From: Cladorhizidae sp. MBARI D1340-BT2
Taxonomy: Eukaryota > Porifera > Demospongiae > Poecilosclerida > Cladorhizidae
DNA: 64,000 bases
Reading direction: 5' to 3'
Assembly: GCA_028752905.1 (NCBI GenBank)
Contig: JAQNBH010000011.1
Span: forward strand, 36,162,124 to 36,226,123
This document shows, one piece after another, positions 33,555 to 45,474 of the stretch (positions are counted from its first letter, which is position 1; each line of letters starts with the position of its first letter). The notes beneath the pieces are model-generated. The model ran no database searches. It was not told where the DNA came from and worked only from the letters and a program-made list of their open reading frames with translations. The translations under genes were made by a program, and so were the position numbers.

Positions 33555-35345
33555 GACAACAACACATGCAGTGTGGAGTATGACTTGACCCTGCTTCATC
33601 CACAGCAGTGTGGAGTATGACTTGACCCTGCTTCATCCACAGCAGTGTGGAGTATGACTTGACCCTGCTTCATTCATGTGCAGTGTGAAGTATGACTTGA
33701 CCCTGCTTCATCCACGTACAGTGTGCAGTATGATTTGACCCTGCTTCATCCACGTACAGTGTGGAGTATGACTTGACCCTGCTTCATCCATGTGCAGTGT
33801 GAAGTATGACTTGACCCTGCTTCATCCACGTGCAGTGTGGAGTATGACTTGACCCTGCTTCATCCACGGCAGTGTGGAGTATGACTTGACCCTGCTTCAT
33901 CCACGTACAGTGTGGAGTATGACTTGACCCTGCTTCATCCACGTGCAGTGTGGAGTATGACTTGACTCTGCTTCATCCACGTACAGTGTGGAGTATGACT
34001 TGACCCTGCTTCATCCACGTACAGTGTGGAGTATGACTTGACCCTGCTTCATCCACGTGCAGTGTGAAGTATGACTTGACCCTGCTTCATCCACGGCAGT
34101 GTGGAGTATGACTTGACCCTGCTTCATCCACGTACAGTGTGGAGTATGACTTGACCCTGCTTCAGTGTGGAGTATGACTTGACCCTGCTTCATCCACGTA
34201 CAGTGTGGAGTATGACTTGACCCTGCTTCATCCACGTACAGTGTGGAGTATGACTTGACCCTGCTTCATCCACGTACAGTGTGGAGTATGACTTGACCCT
34301 GCTTCATCCACGTGCAGTGTGGAGTATGACTTGACCCTGCTTCATCCACGTGCAGTGTGGAGTATGACTTGACCCTGCTTCATCCACGTGCAGTGTGGAG
34401 TATGACTTGACCCTGCTTCATCCACATGCAGTGTGGAGTATGACTTGACCCTGCTTCATCCACGTACAGTGTGGAGTATGACTTGACCCTGCTTCATCCA
34501 CGTACAGTGTGGAGTATGACTTGACCATGCTTCATCCACGTGCAGTGTGGAGTATGACTTGACCCTGCTTCATCCACGTGCAGTGTGGAGTATGACTTGA
34601 CCCTGCTTCATCCACGTACAGTGTGGAGTATGACTTGACCCTGCTTCATCCACGTGCAGTGTGGAGTATGACTTGACCCTGCTTCATCCACGGCAGTGTG
34701 GAGTATGACTTGACCCTGCTTCATCCACGTACAGTGTGGAGTATGACTTTATCCTGCTTCATCCACGTACAGTGTGGAGTATGACTTGACCCTGCTTCAT
34801 CCACGTGGAGTATGACTTGACCTTGCTTCATCCACGTACAGTGTGGAGTATGACTTGACCCTGCTTCATCCACATACAGTGTGGAGTATGACTTGACCAT
34901 GCTTCATCCACATACAGTGTGGAGTATGACTTGACCCTGCTTCATCCACGTACAGTGTGGAGTATGATTTGACCCTGCTTCATTCACGTGCAGTGTGGAG
35001 TATGACTTGACCCTGCTTCATCCACGTACAGTGTGGAGTATGACTTGACCCTGCTTCATCCACGTACAGTGTGGAGTATGACTTGACCCTGCTTCATCCA
35101 CGTGCAGTGTGGAGTATGACTTGACCCTGCTTCATCCACGGCAGTGTGGAGTATGACTTGACCCTGCTTCATCCACGTACAGTGTGGAGTATGACTTGAC
35201 CCTGCTTCATCCACATGCAGTGTGGAGTATGACTTGACCCTGCTTCATCCACGTACAGTGTGGAGGATGACTTGACCATGCTTCATCCACGTACAGTGTG
35301 GAGTATGACTTGACCCTGCTTCATCCATGTACAGTGTGGAGTAGT
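33555..35345. repeat. 38-bp minisatellite array B, about 47 copies
   Basis: 1.8 kb of 38-bp units containing CAGTGTGGAGTATGACTTGA and CCCTGCTTCATCCACGTA. It is unrelated to array A despite the equal unit length. Variants are ACGTAC, ACGTGC and shortened ACGGC. GTGGA and TCCAC within a unit are inverted. It ends 87 bp before GLDC exon 9. Confidence 0.97.
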
Positions 35346-35431
35346 ATGTGTACACTAGATTGTATGTTTGAAAGTGTTAACTTATGTACTGTACTTGTGT
35401 GTTAGTAATTGGGTATCTTTTCCTTCCACAG

Positions 35432-35487
35432 CTCTTCGTCGACAAGGCCATATTGTCCACCAGGGACCCTTCTTTGACTCTATCAAG
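35432..35487 (+). CDS. GLDC: GLDC exon 9
   Basis: A short 56-nt exon: the completed Ala, then LRRQGHIVHQGPFFDSIK. It corresponds to the P-protein stretch with G-H-(x)n-FFDT-K. The acceptor is TCCTTCCACAG and the donor GTGGGT is at 35488, phase 0. It lies only 87 bp downstream of the end of a 1.8-kb, 38-bp-unit minisatellite. Confidence 0.88.
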
Positions 35488-35797
35488 GTGGGTGCGATGT
35501 TTGTACAGTGTGTGTCATAGAGCTATTGTCAACTTACTACTTCTACTGTCTTAACCCAGTGTGGTGTTGGTCCAGTGTGTGTCCCTATAGAACTATTGTC
35601 AACCTACTCAACCCAATGTGATGACTGGTCCAGTGTGTGTCCATAGAACTATTGTCAACCTACTTCAACCTGCCTCATCCCAGTGTGGTATTGGTCCAGT
35701 GTGTGTCCCCATAGAGCTATTGTCAACCTACTTCAACCTGCCTCAACCCAGTGTGTTGGTCCAGTGTCCATAGAGCTATTGTCAACTTTCCTTGCAG
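35488..35797. repeat. Degenerate tandem repeat of about 60-75 bp after exon 9
   Basis: Four imperfect copies of a unit containing GGTCCAGTGTGTGTCC and ATAGAGCTATTGTCAACCTA. It starts at the exon 9 donor and fills half of intron 9. The rest of the intron (35798-36097) is unremarkable. Confidence 0.8.
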
Positions 35798-36097
35798 TCA
35801 CTGACTACAAATAACTACTCTGATGACTGCTCTGAATATTCGTGGTTTTCACAAACCATGATAAATAGGATGAATAGCAGCAGTGTGGGGTGTGGCTTTG
35901 ACTCCGCTGCACAATCTGCGAATATTTACCGCGCGAGTCCTTCTGCTAGTCCCCATCTACAAATACTTAACCCTTTGAGGATGTCCTCTATACTGTATAA
36001 CTTTTATGGCTGCAAGATGTACATTGTAAAACTTCATGTTCCATCTGGTCTGCTCTGTAGTTGCTAATTGGTGCTGCTGTTGTTGTGCTCTATTTAG

Positions 36098-36190
36098 ATC
36101 ACATGCAACTCCGGTGTGGCGGACCGGCTCAAGGTTTTGCGGAGAGGCTATGAGAAGAGGATTAACCTTCGGAAATATGAAGATGACTCT
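36098..36190 (+). CDS. GLDC: GLDC exon 10
   Basis: Codes for 31 residues: ITCNSGVADRLKVLRRGYEK then RINLRKYEDDS. It aligns with the variable P-protein region ending in IN-R-(x)-DGT. Both ends are phase 0. The acceptor is TATTTAG and the donor GTAAGG is at 36191. The following intron is 22 kb. Confidence 0.88.
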
Positions 36191-37109
36191 GTAAGGAGAG
36201 GGGTTAATGTAACATGCATTGGGGGCATAAAGATGCCAGGTCACCCATCAAAGGTATGAGGAGGGAGTGCTTCTCTCCCGTTCTTTGAACCTTTAGGTGG
36301 GTGGAATTTTCAGGTTTTGGTGATCATCCTTCCTATTTAAAGTCAACCTTTATGTCATGTGGCCTCAGGTGTTTGGGGTTTTGTCTTCCACAGTGGAACA
36401 AAATGGCCGCCTTTTTTCCCTGGGATTCCTGCAGTGGGCCTAGGGACCACTGCACCTTCACTCACCAGCAATGTCATGCATTCACTCTAGTATAAACTTT
36501 CTCCGGAGGAAAAAACCCATTGAACATGTTGCTAAATGTTAAAGCAAGATGAGAATTGTTGCATGCCACTAATTTCATGCCCAGACCCTTAACCAAATTG
36601 CCAGGATCTCTCCAAAGACAAAACTCTTGGTGTTGCCCCCATCACTATCAAGCTACGTGCCTAATTTAATTTCCAACTAGGATCACGCTATCGTATGTAT
36701 TACGTCTATAGTTTTTGGTAATTGGGAGAGGTGGCTAGCTGGTTGGCAGTGTGTGCTTATTGAATGTTCCCACTGGCAACTTATGTAAAGCAGCCCTTTA
36801 TCATGAAGGAAAGGAGATCTCTAAATCCTGGAAGAGCTCCAAGTACTAGGGAGTTAACCTTCTGTTCAAAAGATTTGTCTAGAGTTCCATAACCTTCTGT
36901 TCAAAAGATTTGTCTAGAGTTCCATGTCCAAAGGTTCCAGCTACAGATGAAAAGTCTGTTTTGCTGAATGAAGGGGAAAGTTGTGGTTGCAAACCTGATT
37001 GACTTGGTGCGAAGAAAGTTGCATCTTCCTATTGGCCAGCTAGTTATCAAAAATCCGGTTACAAATGAAACTGCGAAGCCTGAACACCCACGAATACGGC
37101 CTTTACGAA
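36191..37109 (+). other. Start of GLDC intron 10
   Basis: No gene recognised. A 35-bp segment (AACCTTCTGTTCAAAAGATT and following) is tandemly duplicated once at 36856-36925, perhaps an early stage of array formation. Confidence 0.7.
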
Positions 37110-37940
37110 GTGAAGCACCTAGTAGGTGCAGCTATACCTCTGCCTTAGCTGATTGGTAGGTGCAGCCACCTCTGCCTTGGATGATTGGTAGGTGCAGCTA
37201 TACCTCTGCCTTGGATGATTGGTAGGTGCAGCCACCTCTGCCTTGGATGATTGGTAGGTGCAGCTATACCTCTGCCTTGGATGATTGGTAGGTGCAGCCA
37301 CCTCTGCCTTGGATGATTGGTAGGTGCAGCTGCCTCTGCCTTGGCTGATTGGGAGGTGCAGCCACCTCTGCCTTGGCTGATTGGTAGGTGCAGCCACCTC
37401 TGCCTTGGATGATTGGTAGGTGCAGCTACCTCTGCCTTGGATGATTGGTAGGTGCAGCTATACCTCTGCCTTGGATGATTGGTAGGTGCAGCTATACCTC
37501 TGCCTTGGATGATTGGTAGGTGCAGCCACCTCTGCCTTGGATGATTGGTAGGTGCAGCTATACCTCTGCCTTGGATGATTGGTAGGTGCAGCCACCTCTG
37601 CCTTGGATGATTGGTAGGTGCAGCCACCTCTGCCTTGGATGATTGGTAGGTGAAGCCACCTCTGCCTTGGATGATTGGTTGGTGCAGCCACCTCTGCCTT
37701 GGCTGATTGGTAGGTGCAGCCACCTCTGCCTTGGAGGTGCAGCCACCTCTGCCTTGGATGATTGGTAGGTGCAGCTGCCTCTGCCTTGGATGATTGGTAG
37801 GTGCAGCTATGTACCTCTGCCTTGGCTGATTGGTAGGTGCAGCTATACCTCTGCCTTGGATGATTGGTAGGTGCAGCCACCTCTGCCTTGGCTGATTGGT
37901 AGGTGCAGCTACCTCTGCCTTGGATGATTGGTAGGTGCAT
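37110..37940. repeat. 32/34-bp minisatellite
   Basis: About 25 copies of a unit with GATGATTGGTAGGTGCAGCC and ACCTCTGCCTTG. Units of 32 (CAGCCACC), 34 (CAGCTATACC) and a few other lengths are mixed. AGGTG-CAGC-CACCT is an internal hairpin in the 32-bp form. The length changes let long minus-strand open frames (to 271 codons) cycle through phases; these are artefacts. Confidence 0.96.
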
Positions 37941-40900
37941 TGTTTTTGTTTCAAACCCACAAAATCAATTGTGTCTCTTTGTGATGATCCAAATTGAGAT
38001 ATGAATGGTGGGCAATACCAAGAATCTTTCTTCTGGAGAATAGTTCCATATCTTTCATTGCAATTTGGTAAAGGGTCTAGGTATGAGACTAGTATATAGC
38101 TGACTGATTTTGGCTGCTAACAAAGTGCTGGTTGTTTAGCTGGGTGCGTATAGCATCAGTCAGCAAGAAAATGGCTGTCTAACACTGAGCAGCAGCATAA
38201 CAAGGAATGGTAATGAGCAGATGTAATCAACTTTGTGTCAGTGCAGCAGGCTAGCTAGTTATGAAAGGATAATGAATGGTTGAACTCCTGCAGAGCAGAG
38301 CCTGGAGAGAGTCATGTGTGGACATCGCATCTACAGGGTCATCTTTTCTCCAGCAATGGAAGAAACACTTGCAGGTGTCTCTATTGAAGCTTAACAAATA
38401 GAGGCTAGAACAAAACAGTGATGTAGGTGCTTAACAAAAAGTAGGTGCTCTATATGGATATACCTGCTTAACAATGGTATGTAAAGGTGTGTTGATGTAC
38501 GTAAGTAGGCATTCTGTGCTTAGTTCGTCTGGATTTAGGGTGTGGACATGTAACTCAAAACCAAATTAGAACCTGTACACACTAGCGATGAGATGCGTCA
38601 TGTCCTTTTTTGATATTGTGAAGATCCTGTCACATGAATCTTGAGTTCTGTTGAAGTGAGGTGACGCGATGAGAACCGGCCTAAAAAGTTTGTGAGACCC
38701 CCTCACCCCTAGCCTCTCCACAGAGTTGGGCCTGTTCCACCCACCAGTACTAGCTGTCGCTGCGTAGGACCATGCTAGTCAAGAGGTCTGAATCTAAAGG
38801 GACACAAGCACAGAGATCCAACTTATTCCCCATGCTCGGGTTGAGAAGTTGGTGGGCGAAGCAAGCCCCTCACTGGGGAGTTGGGTGGAAGACTTTGTAT
38901 TACTGTGCACAGTGTATCTGCTATGTAAGACCATTATGGGCTGTGTGTATTCTACTGTACGTTGACACAAAAAGTAAGAACGGGTCACCGGTTAAACTAA
39001 AACAGGCGTGCATCAACTGGAAGTGGTCGTCTTAGCGGGGGGAAATAGGGCAGGATTATTGAGGAAAGAAAACCTGGCCGCGTGGGAAGACCCACAGAGC
39101 ACGGGTGCTGGAGCTCCACTGTGACAGAGCCAATTCCTCAGCGAAGCTATGGAGGTGGACACAACATTTGCCATGGGACCCTACTGTCACTAGTGGGTGC
39201 TGCTCTATCAGTCAGTGTGTTGCTATGTAGAGAAAAGACAATTGACTACACACAGCCAGTAATACTAATGACAGAGGACATACTCAGATCTGAGTATAAA
39301 ATATCTCCAAAAAAAATGTCTGAAGTAGTTGTCAGCTGCTGTATGGCCTTCCTCTCAGTACTCTGACAACTCCGTCAGCCAGCAAGCCCTGGATGATGAT
39401 TGGTCTCACTTAGTGTGCTTCCCGTCTTCAAGAAACTGCTTCCAAGCGGTCCCAACAAAACCGTACTCTCTCTGAGTTGCATTTCAGGCATGTATTTCTG
39501 GCACACATTTCTGGCATGTATTTCTGTTCCATCTCCAGCCAGCCCATTGTGTTGCAGGGCATCTAGCTATGCAGCCATGCGCAAGTAGGGCATTCATGCA
39601 AGTATTCTATCATGTTCAAATTGGAAAGTTAGGAACCAAAGAGCGCTTCAGCTCACCACACGATGTCCATTATAGATGGTCAATTATCATAGGGCACTTA
39701 CTAGTCTAACAAAACCACTTTAATTGGCACTTTACAATTAGTACTTGCACTTCCAGGAGTAGGGTCAGAGTGGCTTTGTGCTGAGGGGAAGAACATCTAG
39801 AGACAGATAAATCGATGTGTATAATGCTCACGTGCATTGCAACAGACAAGGTGGCTGTGGCCTGCAGTGTCGGGGAGGAAGAGTGGTAGAGGCAAGTGTC
39901 CTTATAAAGAGATGGACATGCATTGCAGTGGTCAGTATGGATGCAACACCGGTCGGAAGCCCTGTAATTCCGGGGTAAATAATGGTGTTTCTTGAGGAAC
40001 ACCGGTCATGTTCGAGTGTCGTTGCAGCTCTACCAAGTACCACAAGGCCCCAACCATGCCAATCTTGTCCAACATCTAAGAATGTAGCTGATGATGGACG
40101 TCAATATTACGATGCAAAACTTCAAATTATCTTACAGGATTTTGTAACGCTCTCCACTACCAAAGCCTCAGTTGCTGCATTTATTCCTTTTGTCTGAGTA
40201 GCAGATCGCTCACTTAGACAGGGAGTCCCTCCTTGGTGGGTATGTACCCGTGTGTGTGCATGAACTCCAGAGCAATGAACCTCCCGACTGAAAATATGTG
40301 CTGTGGGAGAGACACATGTGTCACTACATGTGCCTGTTATCATCCCATCTGTGGTGAGCACAGAGTGCTTAGCATTGCTGTATATATTGAACCCTGATGA
40401 CAGTTTTGCGGGTATGGTTACAGAAGCCTATAGATATTGATTTAATAGACATTTGTGGAGGGCTAATCGTAGAAGAGTGAGTGCCATCCTGCATGGTGTT
40501 GAATGTTGTAGACCGCTATCCATCACCATGATGGTGCATACCGTGGCTTCAGAGAATGTTCATTTATTGTGCATATCCTATGTACATATACTTGTGCAAG
40601 TTACATATCCCATATGCAGCATTAGAACATTCACAACTTCAAATCTGGACTACTTCGTGTTTCAAATAATCTGAATGGAAATATTTCGTGTCATTATATT
40701 TCGTGGAACATGTGGTCATGGAACATGTGGTCTACAAATTATTTCTTGCGGGCGCAGCTTGCCGGTTGATAATCGCACTTGACTTCTGAAAGAGAAACTA
40801 TGGACAAGATCGCTAGACCATTCTTGAAAGAGATGCAGTCATGTTTATTGAGCTACATGGTAACCAACAGTTGAGGGATTATGTAAAAGAGCCAGTAAGA

Positions 40901-41271
40901 TATCTCGATGCAGGAGCTGGTGGTGGAGAAATGGCATCAATATTAGGGCACGTACTGTACCTAGGAAAGTGTCAAGCTTTCTCTGAACTTGAGGGAAAGT
41001 TATTTCCAGCACCTCATGAAGCTACATAGCTCTTGTCTCTGCCCCGAAAATGGACTTCAAGTTCTTTTATGCATGTGCAGACCAACCATTGGTAATGGGG
41101 ATCATTTTCCGTTAAAAAAAATGCCATTTTCCATTTCAGGTTTTACCTTCCGTTTCATCAACCTTCAGAAAATTTTCCGTTTCAAATTTATGTTTATGAA
41201 AAGAGGTACAAATGCAAATAGTTTGAGTGAAAAACAACCAAAACTGTCCCCTTTCTCATGAGAAAAACTAA
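37941..41271 (+). other. GLDC intron 10, sparse region
   Basis: About 3.3 kb with no recognised gene, RNA or repeat. Open frames of 60-98 codons occur on both strands but none resembles a known protein. It may contain old, unrecognisable transposon sequence. Confidence 0.5.
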
Positions 41272-41798
41272 CTAATCATTAAACTGTCCCTCTACGTCTC
41301 CACTGTAATAAAGCATCATTAGTCGCTCAGTGTTCTCCTCGGTAAGTCTCTCCCTTCTATCACTGAGAAGATGCTTGTATTGGGAGAAGCTTCTCTCCAC
41401 ATCCACTGAGGTCACAGGCAGACACATAGCATCTCTTGCAATAGAGGAAAGAGTAGGAAGCCGATCCTGCATGCCACCCCAGTAGTCGTACAAAACAAGC
41501 GGATTAGGGCTATGCACTATTCTGAGTTTCCTTCAGCTTTTTCCTGGCGCTGTTGCTTCTTACTCTTCAGGTGATCCTTTACAGTGTCAACTCTTGTGAA
41601 ATCTCTGCTATGCTCACAATATTTGCAGAACAACACACCACTGTCAGTGTCAGCATAAAAGTCTTCTTTGAATTGCTTGGCACATTCCTCTGCTGATACG
41701 CTAGCTAACTGGAGCACTCCTTTTAGCCTTCTTAGCTCTTCAGGGCCATTCTTTCTACCACGTGCACATGCAGTAGCATTTACCCTTTTCGTGCACAT
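41272..41798 (-). pseudogene. hAT-like transposase with internal deletion (BED finger joined to dimerisation domain)
   Basis: Read from 41798: an N-terminal part with VLFCKYCEHSRDFTRVDTV and KDHLKSKKQQ, a BED-type zinc finger whose last His is replaced by Gln. Directly after it (41517 down) is IARDAMCLPVTSVDVERSFS, QYKHLLSDRRERLTEEN and MLYYSGDVEG, the C-terminal hAT dimerisation domain of the CGGBP1-like/zbed class. The catalytic core between them is missing. The two parts lie in different frames, so it is a deleted, inactive derivative. It is a different hAT lineage from 1406-3224. Confidence 0.78.
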
Positions 41799-44205
41799 GC
41801 AGTAGCATTTACCCTTTTAAGGTCAGGAGCTGTAGTCATATTGCAGCATTTTTCAATAACACTTGTAAAATGCAATTTGCTGGTGTGGGTTCATTAGTTG
41901 TAACTAGATCTAAGACTTCAGCTGCAGGTAGTGAACCCTAGGTCAACAAAGCCACCCTAGAATAATTATGTATAAGCCTCTTATGTTCATAATACTAATT
42001 CCATAATTCCTTTGTGATCACAGAAAATGATCCCCTCTACATTGGGTGCTCCTCACCTAGACAGGAAAGAGTTAATTTGACAGATCAAGCTTACATCTAG
42101 CAGACAATGGCTTGGAGGAGCTATCAAAGTTCTAGCAGACCTCCTCACACTGGTCTCCAGAATGGGTCAACTGATCAAGAGCTCCAGTGGTTTGAGCAGG
42201 TGACCTAAGAATCTTGTGTGGCCACCAAGGGATCTTTTAGCCCCCAACTTACTCGGGTGGAATCTGCAAATCGACTTCTTCAGCTAGGGATGGAAGGTGG
42301 TCAGCAAGATGGCTGTGAGTGGACAAGTGGCTCCAAAGAGTTGGAAGGCCATCCATGGCTCGTAGATGTCATATTAAGCCCGACTCTTTTTGTCCTTTTC
42401 CCCGCGTTCACTGGACTTCTCCCGCTGACCTTAGCTGCTCCCAGATCCTCCCACTCGAAAACCCTCGTCCAGTGTCCTCCATTCATTCTTGGCTTGGCAG
42501 GCACCAACAGTAGTGCGTTGTCCGGAGAGTGCACACCTCAACACCTCTCCACGCATACGGAATGTAACGTCACTGCATAATAACTATTGCACGCACCACT
42601 ATTTTTAATATTAGAGCATATAATTCAAAGTTGCAAATGAGCCTACTTTCGTATACGGATGTCACAGGATGCTGTGTGTATGTCCCTTTAATATATTGCT
42701 GGGCCTAGGCAAGCACTCACTGGCCTCTCCGCATGGTGGGGGCTGAAACGCCCATCGAGTACTAGCTGTCTATGGCTCAGGAGGGCCATGCTGGGCTAGG
42801 GAAGACATATCTGATCAGTATTTGGCATCGAGCAGACTTTGCGTGGAGCCGAGTCTTATATCTGCTGTTGATATTACTGTAGGTGCCTGCTATATACACG
42901 CACTATGTTTTTGACTTCAAAACCAGTCTGGACAAACCAGCAGAATGAAATGCTGAGATATAGTTGCTGGTGGTTTATTTATTACACAGTGTGACGGGCG
43001 TGGTTATAAATTTTTGTGGTGATGACCATTACCAGATGTAGAGTATCGATATACAATAACTTGTGGTCTACAGCTTATTTCAGCTGTTGGTTCATATCGA
43101 TATTAGTATATACGAGTTGTCTCCCGATTTCCTGCGGGCGCGCTGTGTCCAATCTGTTTCGTGATTCCTAAGTGCAGAATAATTGGTAGGATCGATTGTC
43201 ACCTCAGTCTTTATCACGAGTGTGAAATAGCAGGACATGATCAGGTGGCAGTGGAGGTTTTTCACAGTCAGTGGGCAGTTGGCCAGTAGGACTTCCATGA
43301 AGGAGCGAAGGTTTGAGTAGTAAAGTAGATAAGCATCCTGGTTTGTGTACGCAGATATTGTGATTGAACAGGCTATATATATATATATATATATAAGCAG
43401 ATATATATATAAGCAGACTGCACTTGCGTGTAGAAACTATCTATATCTCAAGCCCTCCTTCAGCATCTTGAAGTGTTTTTTTTAATGAACTCGTCATACC
43501 TAGTCGTGTACAACTAGTAAAGGTACTACAGAGCTGACAAATTGTTGTCTCACACCTTAGCATTCACATAAGGTGTAGCAATAGAGCATGTAGCTTTGGT
43601 GAGAATTACCTTATAGTAGATATTATGTAGCTTTGATGAGAATTACCTTATAGTAGACCACTTCCTAACAGTGGAGTGTGTAGATATGATGACTAGAGTA
43701 GTGGATGTGATGACCACTACCTAACAGTGGAGTGTGTTATGATGACCACTACCTAACAGTGATTATGTGGTTATGATGACCACTACCTAACCATGGAGTG
43801 TGTAGATATGATGACCACTTAACAGTAGTACATGTGGATGTGACCACTACTTAAGATTGCAAATGAAGTCTTAAAAAAAAAACGAGCACAAATTGTCTCA
43901 ACACTCTGTGTTCATATATAACACATGATGATAGCTGCAGCTGGAGCTTCATTCAGCTATCATTAGAGAAGACTTGGTAGCTTCGGTGAGGTTTGTAAAG
44001 AAGCCAGGGATAACAACAAGACAAACAACCAAGAGAGCCATAAAATCTTAACAAACAAAGAACAAGATTATCTATGGGCACTAATATACATACAGACATG
44101 CACACATGCATGTACATACACACACACACACACACAAGATATAATTAAATAAAACCAGTTGGATTGACTTGTCAAAAGCACAAGAAAACTAGACTGTACC
44201 TATTA
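41799..44205 (+). other. GLDC intron 10, between the hAT relic and the Penelope-like element
   Basis: No gene recognised. It contains a TA run at 43373-43394, a degenerate repeat of GATGACCACTACCTAACAGT units at about 43570-43860, and a CA run at 44115-44137. Confidence 0.6.
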
Positions 44206-44467
44206 CAATAACCTTCTCAATAATCAACTTCAAATTGTATTCTCTCGACGCTTTGACTAGATGCTCTGGCCTTCATCAGGAATAATGAGATGCATGAGCC
44301 TGCTATATACCAGTAGCTAGCTATCCTCCACATGCTACCGGCACAAGCGTCCAGCACATGAACTGGATGTAAAAAATTAAAAAAATTAAAAAAATTAATA
44401 AACAAATATAAATATATTAATATATATACATAAACAAACAAAATAAACAAACAAAATAAACAAACAA

Positions 44468-44548
<81 letters not shown>

Positions 44549-44661
44549 TTAGATAAATATAATAATCAATAAATATAATCAATAAATAAAAGATGTATAT
44601 ATAACTAACAAATAAAATAAATTGATAATAAATATAATACATAAATTTACAAAAAATAATA

Positions 44662-44731
<70 letters not shown>

Positions 44732-44736
44732 TAATA

Positions 44737-44785
<49 letters not shown>

Positions 44786-45235
44786 CAAACAAACAATTAA
44801 TAATAAACATAATAATATTATAAAATAACAATATATATATATAATAATAATAAAAATAAATAAAATAAAATAAATTAAATACGATAAATTAATAAATTAA
44901 TAAAATAATAAATAAGATAAATAAGATAAAATATGAATGATTAAGGTGGTTGCTGTGGCTTCAAGTTCAGACTCTTGAGAGTGGTTCCCCAGCAGCCAGA
45001 CAAGTCCATTCCACAGTCTCGATTGAACCACTCACACTTTGGCAGGCTGATGTGCAATGCCTCCTTCACTAGCAGTTCCTTCTGTCTTCTGGCCTGGTCT
45101 AAGATGGTGGCTTCCTCCCACAAAATAGGACGTCCATTATCCCATGCATATTCAGCAATTGCAGACTTCTCTTTACCACACTTTCTACAGGCATCTTGAT
45201 GTTCTTTCACACTGGTCTCCTGTCTTCCCTATGTA
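44206..45235 (-). pseudogene. Penelope-like element 3' end, copy 2 (inverted relative to copy 1)
   Basis: Read from 45235: YIGKTG then, in a shifted frame, VKEHQDACRKCGKEKSAIAE, YAWDNGRPILWEEATILDQA, RRQKELLVKEALHISL, WFNRDCGMDLSGCW and TTLKSLNLKPQQPP. The frame from 45210 to 44941 is intact (89 residues). These are GIY-YIG endonuclease features: YIG, KEH, the WEEA Glu and the NRD Asn. Next comes a long AT-rich spacer with two AAT microsatellites, then the 3' terminal region (44206-44345) matching 20494-20665. The RT domain is absent, so the copy is 5'-truncated. Lies in GLDC intron 10. Confidence 0.78.
44466..44790. repeat. Two (AAT)n microsatellites inside the Penelope-like spacer
   Basis: AAT runs at 44468-44543 and 44655-44783, separated by AT-rich sequence. 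The poly-Tyr and poly-Leu frames on the minus strand come from these runs. Confidence 0.92.
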
Positions 45236-45345
45236 CCCATGTAGAGCACAACCAGTTAGACGACCCTTTACCATTTAAATGATGCATATACCTGGGTACC
45301 TTGTTCCCTTTGTGTGTGTGGTGACCAGTCAATCCTGCTTGTTAG
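45236..45345. mobile_element. Short hairpin element, copy 3
   Basis: TACCCATGTAGAGCACAACC, AGTTAGACGACCC and TTTACCATTTAAATGAT, then CCTGGGTACC, then GACCAGTCAATCCTGCTTG. It matches copy 1 in order and copy 2 in inverted order of its arm. It abuts the Penelope-like fragment, so the boundary between the two is uncertain. Confidence 0.5.
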
Positions 45346-45474
45346 CATGTTCATTCTAGTTACTTGTTGTTTAGTAGTTGAGCAGTCACTCATCCAAATT
45401 CTGCAAAGTCAAACTGCAAGCCTTCTGGTTCTCCAGCACCTTTTAAACACTTTTTTAAACTTGCTTCTTCATGT

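Noticed and set aside
37145..37960. 271-codon minus-strand open frame
   Set aside because: Translation of the 32/34-bp minisatellite in rotating phases; no signal of a real protein.
38870..39300. Possible inverted repeat (TACACACAGCC-TAAT on both strands)
   Set aside because: Only about 15-20 bases match and the flanks diverge.
44217..44831. 204-codon poly-Tyr/Leu frame that looks like a membrane protein
   Set aside because: It is the AAT microsatellites read on the minus strand inside a Penelope-like spacer.
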